Origin: Erysipelotrichaceae bacterium
GTDB taxonomy: Bacteria > Bacillota_I > Bacilli_A > Erysipelotrichales > Erysipelotrichaceae
Assembly (NCBI GenBank): GCA_017539105.1
Contig: JAFYHQ010000032.1
Coordinates: forward strand, 1 to 64,000
Direction of reading: 5' to 3'
Length of the DNA stretch: 64,000 nt
The notes beneath the pieces were generated by a model. That model saw nothing but the letters and a program-made list of their open reading frames with translations. It searched no databases and was not told the origin of the DNA. Positions 8,524 through 17,652 of this stretch are shown one piece after another; the first letter of the stretch is position 1, and each line of letters begins with the position of its first letter. The position numbers and the translations under genes are program-made.

Positions 8524-8535
8524 CCGTTTTTCTTT
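8512..8535 (+). terminator. Terminator overlapping the glf stop codon
   Basis: AAAACGGC (8512-8519) pairs with GCCGTTTT (8523-8530) around an ATA loop and runs into T. The left arm is coding and the TAG stop lies across loop and right arm. Confidence 0.75.
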
Positions 8536-8571
8536 ATGCCTTTTTATGAGATGAGACTGACCGATTTATTA

Positions 8572-8577
8572 TACAAT
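8572..8577 (+). promoter_or_regulatory. Probable -10 box of the hut operon
   Basis: TACAAT at 8572-8577 in an AT-rich gap, 30 bases before the hutH start; the ribosome site GAGG is at about 8599-8602. No clear -35 or HutP/CcpA site is seen. Confidence 0.35.
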
Positions 8578-8607
8578 GAGAGTATAGAAGTCTATATGAG
8601 GTAGATA

Positions 8608-10158
8608 ATGAACAAACCATATGAAATAGAAGAAGTCGTGATCGGAGATCATGACCTCGATCTTGAAGGATTCATTGCGGTAGCGCGTTATCAGGCGAAG
8701 CTGAAAGTGTCTGAAGAGGCATTCGAGAGGATGCAGAGAAGCAGGGATCTTGTGAAGAGGATCGCTGAGCGCAATGAAGTGGCCTATGGCATTACGACGG
8801 GTTTTGGGGAGCTTGCCAAGGTTTCGGTAGACAAAGAAATGTCCGATAAGCTGTCCACGAATCTAGTGCTTTCTCATAGCGTAGCGACCGGAGACTGCTA
8901 CAAGGAAGAAGTCGTCAGGGGAATGATGCTTCTGTTATGCAACAGCCTTTCTCATGGCAAAAGCGGATGCAGGCCATTGCTGGTAAGAATACTGGTTGAG
9001 ATGTTGAACAAGGGTGTCATCCCGCAGGTTCCGGAAAAAGGTTCCTTAGGCGCTTCAGGCGATCTGGCTCCGTTAAGCCATATCGCTTTGCTTGTGCTAG
9101 GCAAAGGCAAGGCTTCCTACAAAGGAGAGATCCTGGAAGGAAAGGAAGCGATGAAGAAAGCGGGGATCGATACGGTCGATACCCTGGTCAATAAAGAAGG
9201 TCTTGCATTGACAAACGGTACGCATGCGATGACTTCGCTCGCAGCGTTAAACCTTTATGATGCCTTGAATCTGATCGATCTTGCGGATCTGATTGCTTCC
9301 ATATCTCTTGTTTCCCTGACCGGACAGAAAAGCGCGTTTGATGAGAGGATACATCTTCTAAGAGGACAGCAGGGACAGATCCATACGGCCCGGAATATCC
9401 TTCGTTTCTGTGAAGGAAGTCAGATCTTTTCCGAGTCCCAGGGATTAAGAGTGCAGGATGCCTATTCCCTGCGCTGCATTCCACAGGTGCATGGCGCCTG
9501 CCGCGATGCGATCGCTTATGTGAAAGAGAAAGTCGGAATCGAAATGAATGCGGTCACCGATAATCCGTTGCTGTTTGAAGAAGACGGATCCGTCATCTCG
9601 GGAGGAAACTTCCATGGCGAACCGATGGCGCTGGCCATGGATTTCTTAGGCATTGCTGTCAGCGAGATAGCTTCGATTTCGGAACGGAGACTGGAACGCA
9701 TGGTCAATCCGAATCTGTCCAATGGTCTGAAACCTTTTCTGAGTGTCGATCCCGGCATCAACAGCGGCTTCATGATCGTGCAGTATTCTGCCGCATCCAT
9801 GGTATCGGAGAATAAAGTGCTGGCCCATCCGGCCTGTGTCGACAGCATTCCGAGCAGCGCCAATCAGGAAGATTTCGTTTCCATGGGTACGACGGCAGCC
9901 AGGAAGTGTTCCTGGATCATTCAGAATGTTTTCTCTGTCTTGGGATTTGAACTGTTGACAGCCTGCCAGGCCATCGATCTGCGCAGGAAAGAAGAAGAGA
10001 ATCACGGTCTTTCAGAGTTTCAGAATAAACTGTATGAACTTGTAAGGAAAGAGATCGGTTTCATTGAAGGAGATCAGGAAATGCGGATCGAAATCGAAAA
10101 AATAGAAAAACTGATACGCAGCAAAGAACTGACAGCGGTCATTGATGAATGCAGGTAG
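8608..10158 (+). CDS. hutH: Histidine ammonia-lyase
   Basis: 516 residues, normal for the family. It deaminates L-histidine to trans-urocanate, the first step of histidine use. The Ala-Ser-Gly triad that cyclises into the MIO electrophile is at residues 149-151 within G-A-S-G-D-L-A-P-L. Other family marks: Y-G-I-T-T-G-F-G near the N-terminus, D-N-P-L, and the QEDFVSMG motif. First gene of a five-gene operon; hutU begins 9 bases after its stop behind AGGAGGA. Confidence 0.96.
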   Translation: MNKPYEIEEVVIGDHDLDLEGFIAVARYQAKLKVSEEAFERMQRSRDLVKRIAERNEVAYGITTGFGELAKVSVDKEMSDKLSTNLVLSHSVATGDCYKEEVVRGMMLLLCNSLSHGKSGCRPLLVRILVEMLNKGVIPQVPEKGSLGASGDLAPLSHIALLVLGKGKASYKGEILEGKEAMKKAGIDTVDTLVNKEGLALTNGTHAMTSLAALNLYDALNLIDLADLIASISLVSLTGQKSAFDERIHLLRGQQGQIHTARNILRFCEGSQIFSESQGLRVQDAYSLRCIPQVHGACRDAIAYVKEKVGIEMNAVTDNPLLFEEDGSVISGGNFHGEPMALAMDFLGIAVSEIASISERRLERMVNPNLSNGLKPFLSVDPGINSGFMIVQYSAASMVSENKVLAHPACVDSIPSSANQEDFVSMGTTAARKCSWIIQNVFSVLGFELLTACQAIDLRRKEEENHGLSEFQNKLYELVRKEIGFIEGDQEMRIEIEKIEKLIRSKELTAVIDECR

Positions 10159-10167
10159 GAGGAACTT

Positions 10168-12189
10168 ATGGAACTGGATTTAGAAAAAGCGATGCGTTTT
10201 ACCTTGGATGAAGAATTACCGGAATATCCCGAAATACTGCCGGGTTACCGCAGAGCGCCAAAACGGGAATCAAAACTATCGGAAGCAGATAAGCATCTTG
10301 CGGTCAAGAACGCTTTGCGTTATATCCATCCGAAGCATCATGAACAGATGGCCAAGGAATTCTATCAGGAACTCAATGAACGGGGCAGGATCTATGGCTA
10401 CCGTTTCCGCCCTTATGGCAAGATCTGGGGAAAACCGATCGATGAATACAAAGGAAAATGCATCGAAGGCAAAGCGATACAGGTCATGATCGACAACAAT
10501 CTTGATTTTGATGTCGCATTGTATCCTTATGAACTGACCACTTACGGAGAAACCGGACAGGTCTGCCAGAACTGGATGCAGTACAGGCTGATCAAGAAGT
10601 ATCTGGAGAATCTGACGGATGAACAGACTCTGGTGGTCATGAGCGGACATCCGCTGGGACTGTTCCATTCCCACAAGCTCGCGCCTAGAGTCATCATTAC
10701 CAATGGTCTGATGATTGGAGAGTTCGATGATCAGCAGAACTTCAATCGCGCTGCCGCTTTAGGTGTCGCGAACTACGGACAGATGACGGCAGGAGGATGG
10801 ATGTATATCGGCCCGCAGGGCATCGTGCATGGGACGTTCAATACATTGCTGAATGCAGGAAGGTTGAAACTGAATGTACCGGAAGATGGAAATCTTGCGG
10901 GTAAGCTGTTTGTGTCTTCAGGGCTTGGCGGCATGTCCGGAGCGCAGGGCAAAGCGGCGGAAATCGCCGGAGCAACCGCAATCATTGCGGAAGTGGATGA
11001 CAGCCGTATCGCTACCAGATATGAACAGGGCTGGGTCTCGGAACGGACTGCCGATCTTGATGAAGCATTGAGACTGGCAAAGAAGCATCTGGAAGACAAG
11101 ACTCCATGTGCGATCGCCTATAACGGCAATGTGGTTGACCTCTTGGAATATCTCTATGAACACGATGTCCATGTCGATCTGATGTCCGACCAGACCAGCT
11201 GCCATGTGCCTTACGATGGAGGCTACTGTCCGCAGGGGCTGACTTATGCGCAACGGACAGAAATGCTGGCAAACGACAGGGACGGTTTTAGGAAAATGGT
11301 CGACCGTTCTTTGAAACATCATTATGAGATGATACAGAAATTTGTACAGAAGGGTACCTATTTCTTTGATTACGGGAACAGTTTCCTGAAAGCGGTCTAT
11401 GATGCGGGAGAAACTTCCATCTGCAAGAACGGCAAGGATGATCTGGATGGTTTCGTGCTTCCATCTTATGTGGAAGACATCCTTGGACCGAGACTCTTCG
11501 ACTATGGCTATGGTCCGTTCCGCTGGTGCTGCTTAAGCAGGAAGCCGGAAGATCTGGACAAGACCGACGAAGCGGCAGCGGAATACATTTTCAGCCACAA
11601 CCGCCGTTATCAGGACTACGACAACTACATCTGGGTAAGGGATGCCAAGAAGAACAAGCTGGTCGTCGGTACGCAATGCCGTATCTTGTATCAGGATGCT
11701 TATGGCAGACTGAATATCGCTTTGAAATTCAATGAAATGGTCAGAAACAAAGAGATCGGACCGGTCATTCTGGGACGTGACCATCATGATACAGGCGGAA
11801 CGGATGCGCCGTTCAGGGAAACTTCCAATATCAAGGACGGTTCCAATATCATGGCAGACATGGCGATCCAGTGCTATGCAGGGAATGCAGCCAGAGGCAT
11901 GAGCTATATCGCTTTGCATAATGGCGGCGGTACAGGCATAGGCAGGGCGATCAATGGCGGTTTCGGCATGGTTCTCGATGGAAGCGAACGGGTCGATGAG
12001 ATCCTGAAAATGGCTATGACCTGGGATACGATGGTCGGTGTGGCCAGAAGATCCTGGGCAAGAAACGAGAATGCCTTGACGACAGCTGCGGATTATAATC
12101 TGAACAATACAAACAATGATTCGATCACGCTTCCGTATGTGGCGGATGATGAGATGATCGATCGTATCATGAAGGAATACAAGGAATAA
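10168..12189 (+). CDS. hutU: Urocanate hydratase, long form
   Basis: 673 residues, longer than the classical form of about 555. It adds water to urocanate to give imidazolonepropionate using tightly bound NAD+. Seen: G-Q-M-T-A-G-G-W-M-Y-I-G-P-Q-G, the NAD-site G-L-G-G-M-S-G-A-Q, and D-Q-T-S-C-H near the active site, all typical of urocanase. The long form is the one found in many anaerobes. Its TAA overlaps the hutI ATG by one base (TAATG), so the two are translationally coupled. Confidence 0.96.
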   Translation: MELDLEKAMRFTLDEELPEYPEILPGYRRAPKRESKLSEADKHLAVKNALRYIHPKHHEQMAKEFYQELNERGRIYGYRFRPYGKIWGKPIDEYKGKCIEGKAIQVMIDNNLDFDVALYPYELTTYGETGQVCQNWMQYRLIKKYLENLTDEQTLVVMSGHPLGLFHSHKLAPRVIITNGLMIGEFDDQQNFNRAAALGVANYGQMTAGGWMYIGPQGIVHGTFNTLLNAGRLKLNVPEDGNLAGKLFVSSGLGGMSGAQGKAAEIAGATAIIAEVDDSRIATRYEQGWVSERTADLDEALRLAKKHLEDKTPCAIAYNGNVVDLLEYLYEHDVHVDLMSDQTSCHVPYDGGYCPQGLTYAQRTEMLANDRDGFRKMVDRSLKHHYEMIQKFVQKGTYFFDYGNSFLKAVYDAGETSICKNGKDDLDGFVLPSYVEDILGPRLFDYGYGPFRWCCLSRKPEDLDKTDEAAAEYIFSHNRRYQDYDNYIWVRDAKKNKLVVGTQCRILYQDAYGRLNIALKFNEMVRNKEIGPVILGRDHHDTGGTDAPFRETSNIKDGSNIMADMAIQCYAGNAARGMSYIALHNGGGTGIGRAINGGFGMVLDGSERVDEILKMAMTWDTMVGVARRSWARNENALTTAADYNLNNTNNDSITLPYVADDEMIDRIMKEYKE

Positions 12190-13409
12190 TGTCTACGCTG
12201 CTGATCAAAAATATCGGATCATTGGTCACATCTCCTGATTCTGAAATCAAGAAGGGAAAGAAACAGGGGGAACTGTTGTTTCTTGAGGATGCTTATATTC
12301 TTTGCGAAGAGGAAAAGATAAAAGAGATCGGCCATGGAGATCTTCCGCAAGCGGATGAAGTCATCGATGCACAAGGCTGTCTGGTGACACCGGGACTGGT
12401 CGATCCGCACACGCATCTGGTATTCGGGGGATGGCGTCAGAATGAGATGGCCATGAAACTTTCCGGAGCGGGTTATCTGGATATCCTGAAAGCCGGAGGA
12501 GGCATTCTTTCCACGGTCAAAGCGACCAGAGAGGCTTCCAAGGAAGAACTTTATTTCAAAGCAAAAGAGGCTTTGGACGAGATGCTGGAACTGGGAACGA
12601 CGACCTGCGAGGCAAAGAGCGGCTACGGTCTGGATCTTAAGGAAGAAGTCAAACAGCTGGAAGTCATCAGAGAACTGAACGAGAAACATGAAATGGATCT
12701 GGTTGCGACCTTCCTGGGAGCTCATGCCTATCCGGAAGAATACAAGTCCGACCATGAAGCTTATGTAGAACAGGTATGCGATATGATCCCATATATCGCA
12801 GAACACGGACTCGCGCAATTCTGCGATGTCTTCTGTGAAACAGGTGTTTTCAATGTGGAAGAAACAAGAAAGATCTTATTAAAAGGACAGGAATACGGTT
12901 TACGTTCCAAGATCCACGCGGATGAGATCGATGCGATCGGAGGTTCCGTTCTGGCAGGAGAACTCCATGCGATCAGTGCGGAACACCTCATCGTCTGCAA
13001 CGCCGAAGGGATCCGTGCCTTGTCGCAAGGAAACGTAATCGCCTGCCTCTTGCCTGCGACCAGCCTCTATCTTTCCGCAGACTTCGCCAAAGCAAGACAG
13101 ATGATCGAAAACGATGTCGCGATCGCATTGGGATCGGACTACAATCCAGGATCCTGTCCGTGTCTGAATCTGCAGCTGGTCATGACTTTGGCTTGCCAGA
13201 AATACAGAATGAGACCCGAAGAAGTCCTGAATGCGGTCACGATCAATGCCGCGAACGCGATCGGCCGTGCCGAACAGGTTGGAAGTCTGGAGACAGGGAA
13301 ACAGGCGGATATCGTTCTTTGGAACGCGAAAGATTTGAACTACATCTGTTACAGGATGGGAAGCAATCTGGTGAAACAAGTCATCAAGAAAGGAAAAACT
13401 GTCGCATGA
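12189..13409 (+). CDS. hutI: Imidazolonepropionase
   Basis: 406 residues, amidohydrolase superfamily. It hydrolyses 4-imidazolone-5-propionate to N-formimino-L-glutamate. Metal-ligand motifs are visible: D-P-H-T-H-L (residues about 71-76), a later H-A-D-E-I-D, and S-D-Y-N-P-G. An LGAHAYP stretch is typical of the family. It overlaps hutU upstream by one base and ftcD downstream by an ATGA, so is tightly coupled with both. Confidence 0.95.
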   Translation: MSTLLIKNIGSLVTSPDSEIKKGKKQGELLFLEDAYILCEEEKIKEIGHGDLPQADEVIDAQGCLVTPGLVDPHTHLVFGGWRQNEMAMKLSGAGYLDILKAGGGILSTVKATREASKEELYFKAKEALDEMLELGTTTCEAKSGYGLDLKEEVKQLEVIRELNEKHEMDLVATFLGAHAYPEEYKSDHEAYVEQVCDMIPYIAEHGLAQFCDVFCETGVFNVEETRKILLKGQEYGLRSKIHADEIDAIGGSVLAGELHAISAEHLIVCNAEGIRALSQGNVIACLLPATSLYLSADFAKARQMIENDVAIALGSDYNPGSCPCLNLQLVMTLACQKYRMRPEEVLNAVTINAANAIGRAEQVGSLETGKQADIVLWNAKDLNYICYRMGSNLVKQVIKKGKTVA

Positions 13410-14320
13410 AGAAACTGATTGAATTTATTCCGAATTTCTCGGTAAGTCGGACTCATGACAATGAAACATGCGGGGAACTGATCAGGGTTGCCGAGGAAAT
13501 CAAAGACTGCATGCTGCTGGATTTCCAGTCCGATGGCAATCATAACCGCAGCGTCATGACGTTGATTGGTACGCCGGAAGCGATCGAAGAAGCAGCTTTT
13601 CAGTTATGCAGGAAAGCGGCAGAAAAGATCGATTTGCGTACGCACAAAGGTGAACATCCCCGGATGGGTGCGACCGATGTTATGCCTTTCGTTCCATTGA
13701 AAGGGATCGAACTGAGCGAATGTGTCGAACTGTCCAGACGGGTCGCGGAACGCGTATGGAATGAGCTGCATATCCCTTCGTTCCTGTTTGAAGAATCCTG
13801 TACAAGAGAAGAACGGAGAAACCTGGCGAATTGCCGCAAGGGTGAATTCGAGGGAATGAATGAGAAACTGCAGCTGGAAGAATGGGCACCGGACTATGGC
13901 GAACGGAAAGTCCATGAGACGGCGGGAATCACCGCAATTGGCGCAAGAATGCCTCTGATCGCATTCAACGTGAATCTGGATACCAATGATCTGCAGATCG
14001 CCAAAAAGATCGCATCAGCCATACGGGGTAGTTCCGGAGGTTTCAAATACTGCAAAGCCTTGGGCATCGATCTGGAAGACAAAAGCATCGTACAGGTTTC
14101 CATGAATATGGTGAACTATGAGAAAACGCCGCTGTATTATACTTATGAGATGATCAAGACTCTGGCAGAAAGCTATGGAGTCAAAGTCATCGGCTCGGAA
14201 ATCGTCGGAATGACACCTGCCAAAGCACTGCTGGATTGCGCGACGTTCTATCTGAAGGCGCATGAGTTCGATTGCATGGAACAGGTCATGGAATATCGTT
14301 TATTGGAGGAAGAAGAATGA
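13406..14320 (+). CDS. ftcD: Glutamate formimidoyltransferase
   Basis: 304 residues from ATG 13406, which overlaps the hutI stop as ATGA. It transfers the formimino group of formiminoglutamate to tetrahydrofolate, releasing glutamate. N-terminal I-E-F-I-P-N-F-S, the D-x-D-x-N-H-N-R-S-V-type motif (FQSDGNHNRSV) and H-P-R-M-G-A-T-D-V match the N-terminal domain of formiminotransferases. The cyclodeaminase is a separate protein (next gene), unlike the fused mammalian enzyme. No hutG or hutF is present, so this branch is the only visible way to finish histidine breakdown. Confidence 0.94.
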   Translation: MKKLIEFIPNFSVSRTHDNETCGELIRVAEEIKDCMLLDFQSDGNHNRSVMTLIGTPEAIEEAAFQLCRKAAEKIDLRTHKGEHPRMGATDVMPFVPLKGIELSECVELSRRVAERVWNELHIPSFLFEESCTREERRNLANCRKGEFEGMNEKLQLEEWAPDYGERKVHETAGITAIGARMPLIAFNVNLDTNDLQIAKKIASAIRGSSGGFKYCKALGIDLEDKSIVQVSMNMVNYEKTPLYYTYEMIKTLAESYGVKVIGSEIVGMTPAKALLDCATFYLKAHEFDCMEQVMEYRLLEEEE

Positions 14321-14946
14321 AACTGATCGATTTGTCGGTAAATGATTTTTATAAGGAGCTTGCAAGTGATTCTCCTGCTCCGGGAGGGGGATCGGTTGCG
14401 GCTGTGGAAGCGTCTTTTGGCTGCGGCTTATTGTCCATGGTGTGTGAATTGACCGCAAAGAATAAGAAATATCTGGAAAAAGCAGCAAAGTATAAAGCCA
14501 TTCAGGCAGAAGCGGATCAGCTGGCGAAAGAAGCTCTGGAAACGATAGACAAAGATACGGAAGCCTTCCTTGCGGTAAGTAACGCATTCTCTCTTCCGAA
14601 AGAAACGGAAGAAGAAAAAGAAATCAGAAAACAGACGATACAGGAAGGACTCAAAGGATGTTGCTACCCGCCGATGCAGACGATGAATATCGCCTATCTC
14701 GGCCTGAAACAGATCGAAACCGTATCCGAAGACTACAATACGAACGCCGCCAGCGATCTGGGTTCCGCTGTCGCTGCCTTGAAAGCGGCCCTGCAATCCG
14801 CCTATCTGAATGTCCTCATCAATATCGGCGGCATTCAGGACACGGACTTCACGGAAAAGATGAACGATCAGGCAGAAGAACTCTATCAGATCTCAAATAA
14901 ACTGGCAGAAACGCTGTCCCAGAAAATCACCGATTCATTGAAATGA
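14317..14946 (+). CDS. fchA: Formiminotetrahydrofolate cyclodeaminase
   Basis: 209 residues from ATG 14317, overlapping the ftcD stop (ATGA). It converts 5-formimino-THF to 5,10-methenyl-THF plus ammonia, thus joining histidine breakdown to one-carbon metabolism. The hallmark A-P-G-G-G-S-V-A-A is at about residues 22-30; the rest is an all-helical FTCD_C fold. Last gene of the hut operon, followed by a terminator. Confidence 0.94.
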   Translation: MKLIDLSVNDFYKELASDSPAPGGGSVAAVEASFGCGLLSMVCELTAKNKKYLEKAAKYKAIQAEADQLAKEALETIDKDTEAFLAVSNAFSLPKETEEEKEIRKQTIQEGLKGCCYPPMQTMNIAYLGLKQIETVSEDYNTNAASDLGSAVAALKAALQSAYLNVLINIGGIQDTDFTEKMNDQAEELYQISNKLAETLSQKITDSLK

Positions 14947-14954
14947 AGATCAGC

Positions 14955-14977
14955 CCCGTCCCATGGACGGGTCTTTT
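14955..14977 (+). terminator. Terminator of the hut operon
   Basis: CCCGTCC (14955-14961) pairs with GGACGGG (14965-14971) around a CAT loop, followed by TCTTTT. Confidence 0.8.
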
Positions 14978-15017
14978 CGTTCCGGCCGTTTCCCTTTATT
15001 TACTAAATAAATTACTT

Positions 15018-15023
15018 TATAAT
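15018..15023 (+). promoter_or_regulatory. -10 box for an apparently leaderless polysaccharide operon
   Basis: TATAAT at 15018-15023 is followed after 5 bases by ATG 15029 (a second in-frame ATG is at 15035). No Shine-Dalgarno; the -35 region (TTTATT) is weak. Confidence 0.5.
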
Positions 15024-15028
15024 AGAAC

Positions 15029-16462
15029 ATGACCATGTACAATCGGAAAAGTTCCTTTTTTAAACATATCGATTTTTTTATTTTAGATCTGCTTTGTTTA
15101 CTGGTATCTTTTCTATTGGCATATCTGATCAGGGCACGCAGCCCTAATTTCCATAGCAATAATCTTTACATCAACATCATCCTTTGGATGATGGTTCCGA
15201 ATATCATATACTATATTCTTTTCAATCCCTACACGGATGTTTTAAGAAGAGACAACATCGACGAAGTCAAGACGGCAGTCACGCAGACGATCATCAATTT
15301 CCTGTTTACCGTAGCGATCATGTTTGTACTGCGTATCGGTGCCCTGTATTCGCGGCTGATCCTTTTCTATACCTATATCCTGTATCCGATCCTTTCAACG
15401 CTGGTACGTATATTCTGGAAACGTCTCATCCAGAAAGGAGTCATCCGCATCAGCGACAACAACCCGATAAGGATGCTGCTGATCGCAGAAAAAGAAACTG
15501 TCGGGCAAGTCATTTACAACCTGAATAACAGCGATTACGACAAGTATTCCATCACCGGGATCTATCTTGTCGATGACAGCGATACCTTAAAGATACAGGA
15601 CTATCCGGTCATTTCCAACGCAAGCGATATCCATGATTTCGTTGTCAGCAACAATATCGTGGTTGCTTTTATCAGCTGCGATCTAGGCAAACGCGAGAAG
15701 CGCATCATCAAGAAACTGATACAGGAAGGGATAGAGATCCAGCTGTATATCGATTCCGTTTTCGATGTCGAAGCGGAAGATAGAGAAATCGACAGCGTTG
15801 GCATGTACAATACCGTGCGTCTGAATTCGTTTTCTTTCAGCACTTCCCAGAGATTCTACTTTGTGATCAAACGTTTCCTGGATATCATTTTGTCTATCAT
15901 CGGAATCATCATGATGATTCCGGTCTATCTGTTTATCAAGATCTCTTATCTGCTATCGGGCGATACTTATCCGATCATATACAAACATACCAGGATCGGT
16001 CTGGATGGGAAGCCATTTGAACTGTACAAATTCCGTTCCATGGTTCACAATGCCGATGAGATGCTGGAAGAGATTCTGAAAAATAAAGAACTGAAAAAAG
16101 AGTGGCAGAAGAACCAGAAGCTGGAAAACGATCCGCGTATCACGAAAGTGGGCCGTTTCATCCGTAAGACTTCCATCGACGAAATGCCGCAGTTTATCAA
16201 TGTCCTGAAAGGCGAAATGTCCGTGATTGGACCGCGTCCTCTGGTTGAAAACGAACTCATCAGCAAGAACGGGATCAAACTCTATGAACGCGTCAAGCCG
16301 GGCATTACCGGATGGTGGGCATGCAACGGCAGGTCGAATATGTCTTATGAGGAACGTCTTGAGCATGAGTATTACTATGTGCGCAACTGTTCCCTGACGC
16401 TGGATGCTTTGTGCGTACTGCGTACGATTTATGTCGTCATCTTTGAAAAAGGAGCGAAATGA
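15029..16462 (+). CDS. Polyprenyl-phosphate sugar-1-phosphate transferase (WbaP/CpsE-like)
   Basis: 477 residues. It should start repeat-unit synthesis by moving a sugar phosphate from a UDP-sugar to undecaprenyl phosphate at the membrane. Four to five N-terminal membrane segments and a CoA-binding-like middle domain precede the catalytic bacterial sugar transferase domain (from about residue 275), with a membrane hairpin and the signatures Y-K-F-R-S-M, K-T-S-I-D-E-M-P-Q and V-I-G-P-R-P. The sugar (Gal, Glc, GalNAc or a diNAc sugar) cannot be read from sequence. First gene of the surface-glycan operon; it overlaps the next gene as ATGA. Confidence 0.9.
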   Translation: MTMYNRKSSFFKHIDFFILDLLCLLVSFLLAYLIRARSPNFHSNNLYINIILWMMVPNIIYYILFNPYTDVLRRDNIDEVKTAVTQTIINFLFTVAIMFVLRIGALYSRLILFYTYILYPILSTLVRIFWKRLIQKGVIRISDNNPIRMLLIAEKETVGQVIYNLNNSDYDKYSITGIYLVDDSDTLKIQDYPVISNASDIHDFVVSNNIVVAFISCDLGKREKRIIKKLIQEGIEIQLYIDSVFDVEAEDREIDSVGMYNTVRLNSFSFSTSQRFYFVIKRFLDIILSIIGIIMMIPVYLFIKISYLLSGDTYPIIYKHTRIGLDGKPFELYKFRSMVHNADEMLEEILKNKELKKEWQKNQKLENDPRITKVGRFIRKTSIDEMPQFINVLKGEMSVIGPRPLVENELISKNGIKLYERVKPGITGWWACNGRSNMSYEERLEHEYYYVRNCSLTLDALCVLRTIYVVIFEKGAK

Positions 16463-17646
16463 TCGGAAACGTTTTGAATAAAGCGAGAGATCTGATTACG
16501 AGATTTGGCTGGATCATCGTCTTTCTTCTGATGATTCCTTTTTTCAATGACGGCTATGTCGGTTTCACTCTGATAGACAACTGGCTCATGGAGATCTTCA
16601 AGAATCTGGCATTTATCGGTCTGATCCTGATCATGGTCATCAAGAAACGCAAGCCATCCCTGCTGTTTATCGTGCTGATGGCGATGCAGATCTGGTGGAT
16701 GATCTCTACGATGCTGAATTATCCGTTAAGCGAAACGGAAGTCTATCATAAGATGTGGTTCGATATCATCGAATCCTGGAGCGTGGCTTTGGTCGTGGAG
16801 TGTTTCAACGATGATCCAAAGAGTCTGTTCAGCGGATTGATCCTGAATCTGGAACTGTGCATCTATCCCGGACTTGTAAGCAAAATTTTGGATTATCCGG
16901 GAAACAACTATTATATTCTTGGTTACTATTCTTTGGCGATCTTATGGATCCTTCCTGCGATCATTACATCTTTCGGATACATGTTCTATCACAAGAGATA
17001 TATCAGAGGAAGCGTGCTGGTCCTGGCTTCTTTGGCGCTTACGGCACTGCTGGGTTGCGCGACGATCACGGTGGCTATCCTTGGTCTGATCGGTGCGGCC
17101 GTGCTGGGCTTGCTGTGCAGCCGTCTGAAGAAGAAAGAAAGCTTTAAGCTTCCTGCCTGGCTGCTGCTTGTATTGGCTCTGCTGGGGAATGCCTTTGTCC
17201 TGTTTGTCTATACCGGAGGCAAGTTTCCTGTGATCGACCTTTTCATCGAAAAGTTCCTGCATAAATCAACGACCTTTACGGAACGTACCATCATCTGGGA
17301 AAACGCCATCAAGATGATCCAGGAAAAGCCATGGATCGGACATGGCTATCGGCCGGAAGTCATCGGATATAAAGGAAGAAGCTTTATCCATGCGCATAAC
17401 CAGCTGCTTCAGCAGCTGAATGCCAGAGGGATCATCGGCTTCACGCTGTTTATTCTTTTCCATATCGTACTGGTCAGAAAACTGGATAAGACGGAAGATT
17501 CGTTTATGCGTACGATCGCTTTGGCTTCTTCTTTTGCGGTATGGATCACTTATATGACCGAGGGATACAAGAAGTTTTTCCGTCTTTATCTGGTAATGTT
17601 TATCGCTTATTTCATCAGGGAACTGACAGCGAAGAAGAAAGAATGA
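16459..17646 (+). CDS. O-antigen polymerase/ligase-family membrane protein (Wzy/WaaL-like)
   Basis: 395 residues with about ten hydrophobic segments and a large loop carrying a conserved H-A-H-N-Q-L-L-Q-Q-L-N-A-R-G motif (about residues 312-326), the hallmark of the Wzy_C/O-antigen ligase family. Its likely job is to polymerise lipid-linked repeat units or attach glycan outside the membrane. Four-base overlap with the sugar transferase upstream. Confidence 0.82.
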   Translation: MIGNVLNKARDLITRFGWIIVFLLMIPFFNDGYVGFTLIDNWLMEIFKNLAFIGLILIMVIKKRKPSLLFIVLMAMQIWWMISTMLNYPLSETEVYHKMWFDIIESWSVALVVECFNDDPKSLFSGLILNLELCIYPGLVSKILDYPGNNYYILGYYSLAILWILPAIITSFGYMFYHKRYIRGSVLVLASLALTALLGCATITVAILGLIGAAVLGLLCSRLKKKESFKLPAWLLLVLALLGNAFVLFVYTGGKFPVIDLFIEKFLHKSTTFTERTIIWENAIKMIQEKPWIGHGYRPEVIGYKGRSFIHAHNQLLQQLNARGIIGFTLFILFHIVLVRKLDKTEDSFMRTIALASSFAVWITYMTEGYKKFFRLYLVMFIAYFIRELTAKKKE

Positions 17647-17652
17647 TTCATT

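Noticed and set aside
13160-13405. Upstream extension of ftcD, and similar extensions of neuB (from 22837) and gntR (from 46091)
   Set aside because: Each lies inside the preceding gene in another frame; the chosen ATGs overlap the upstream stop and the homologous N-termini begin there.
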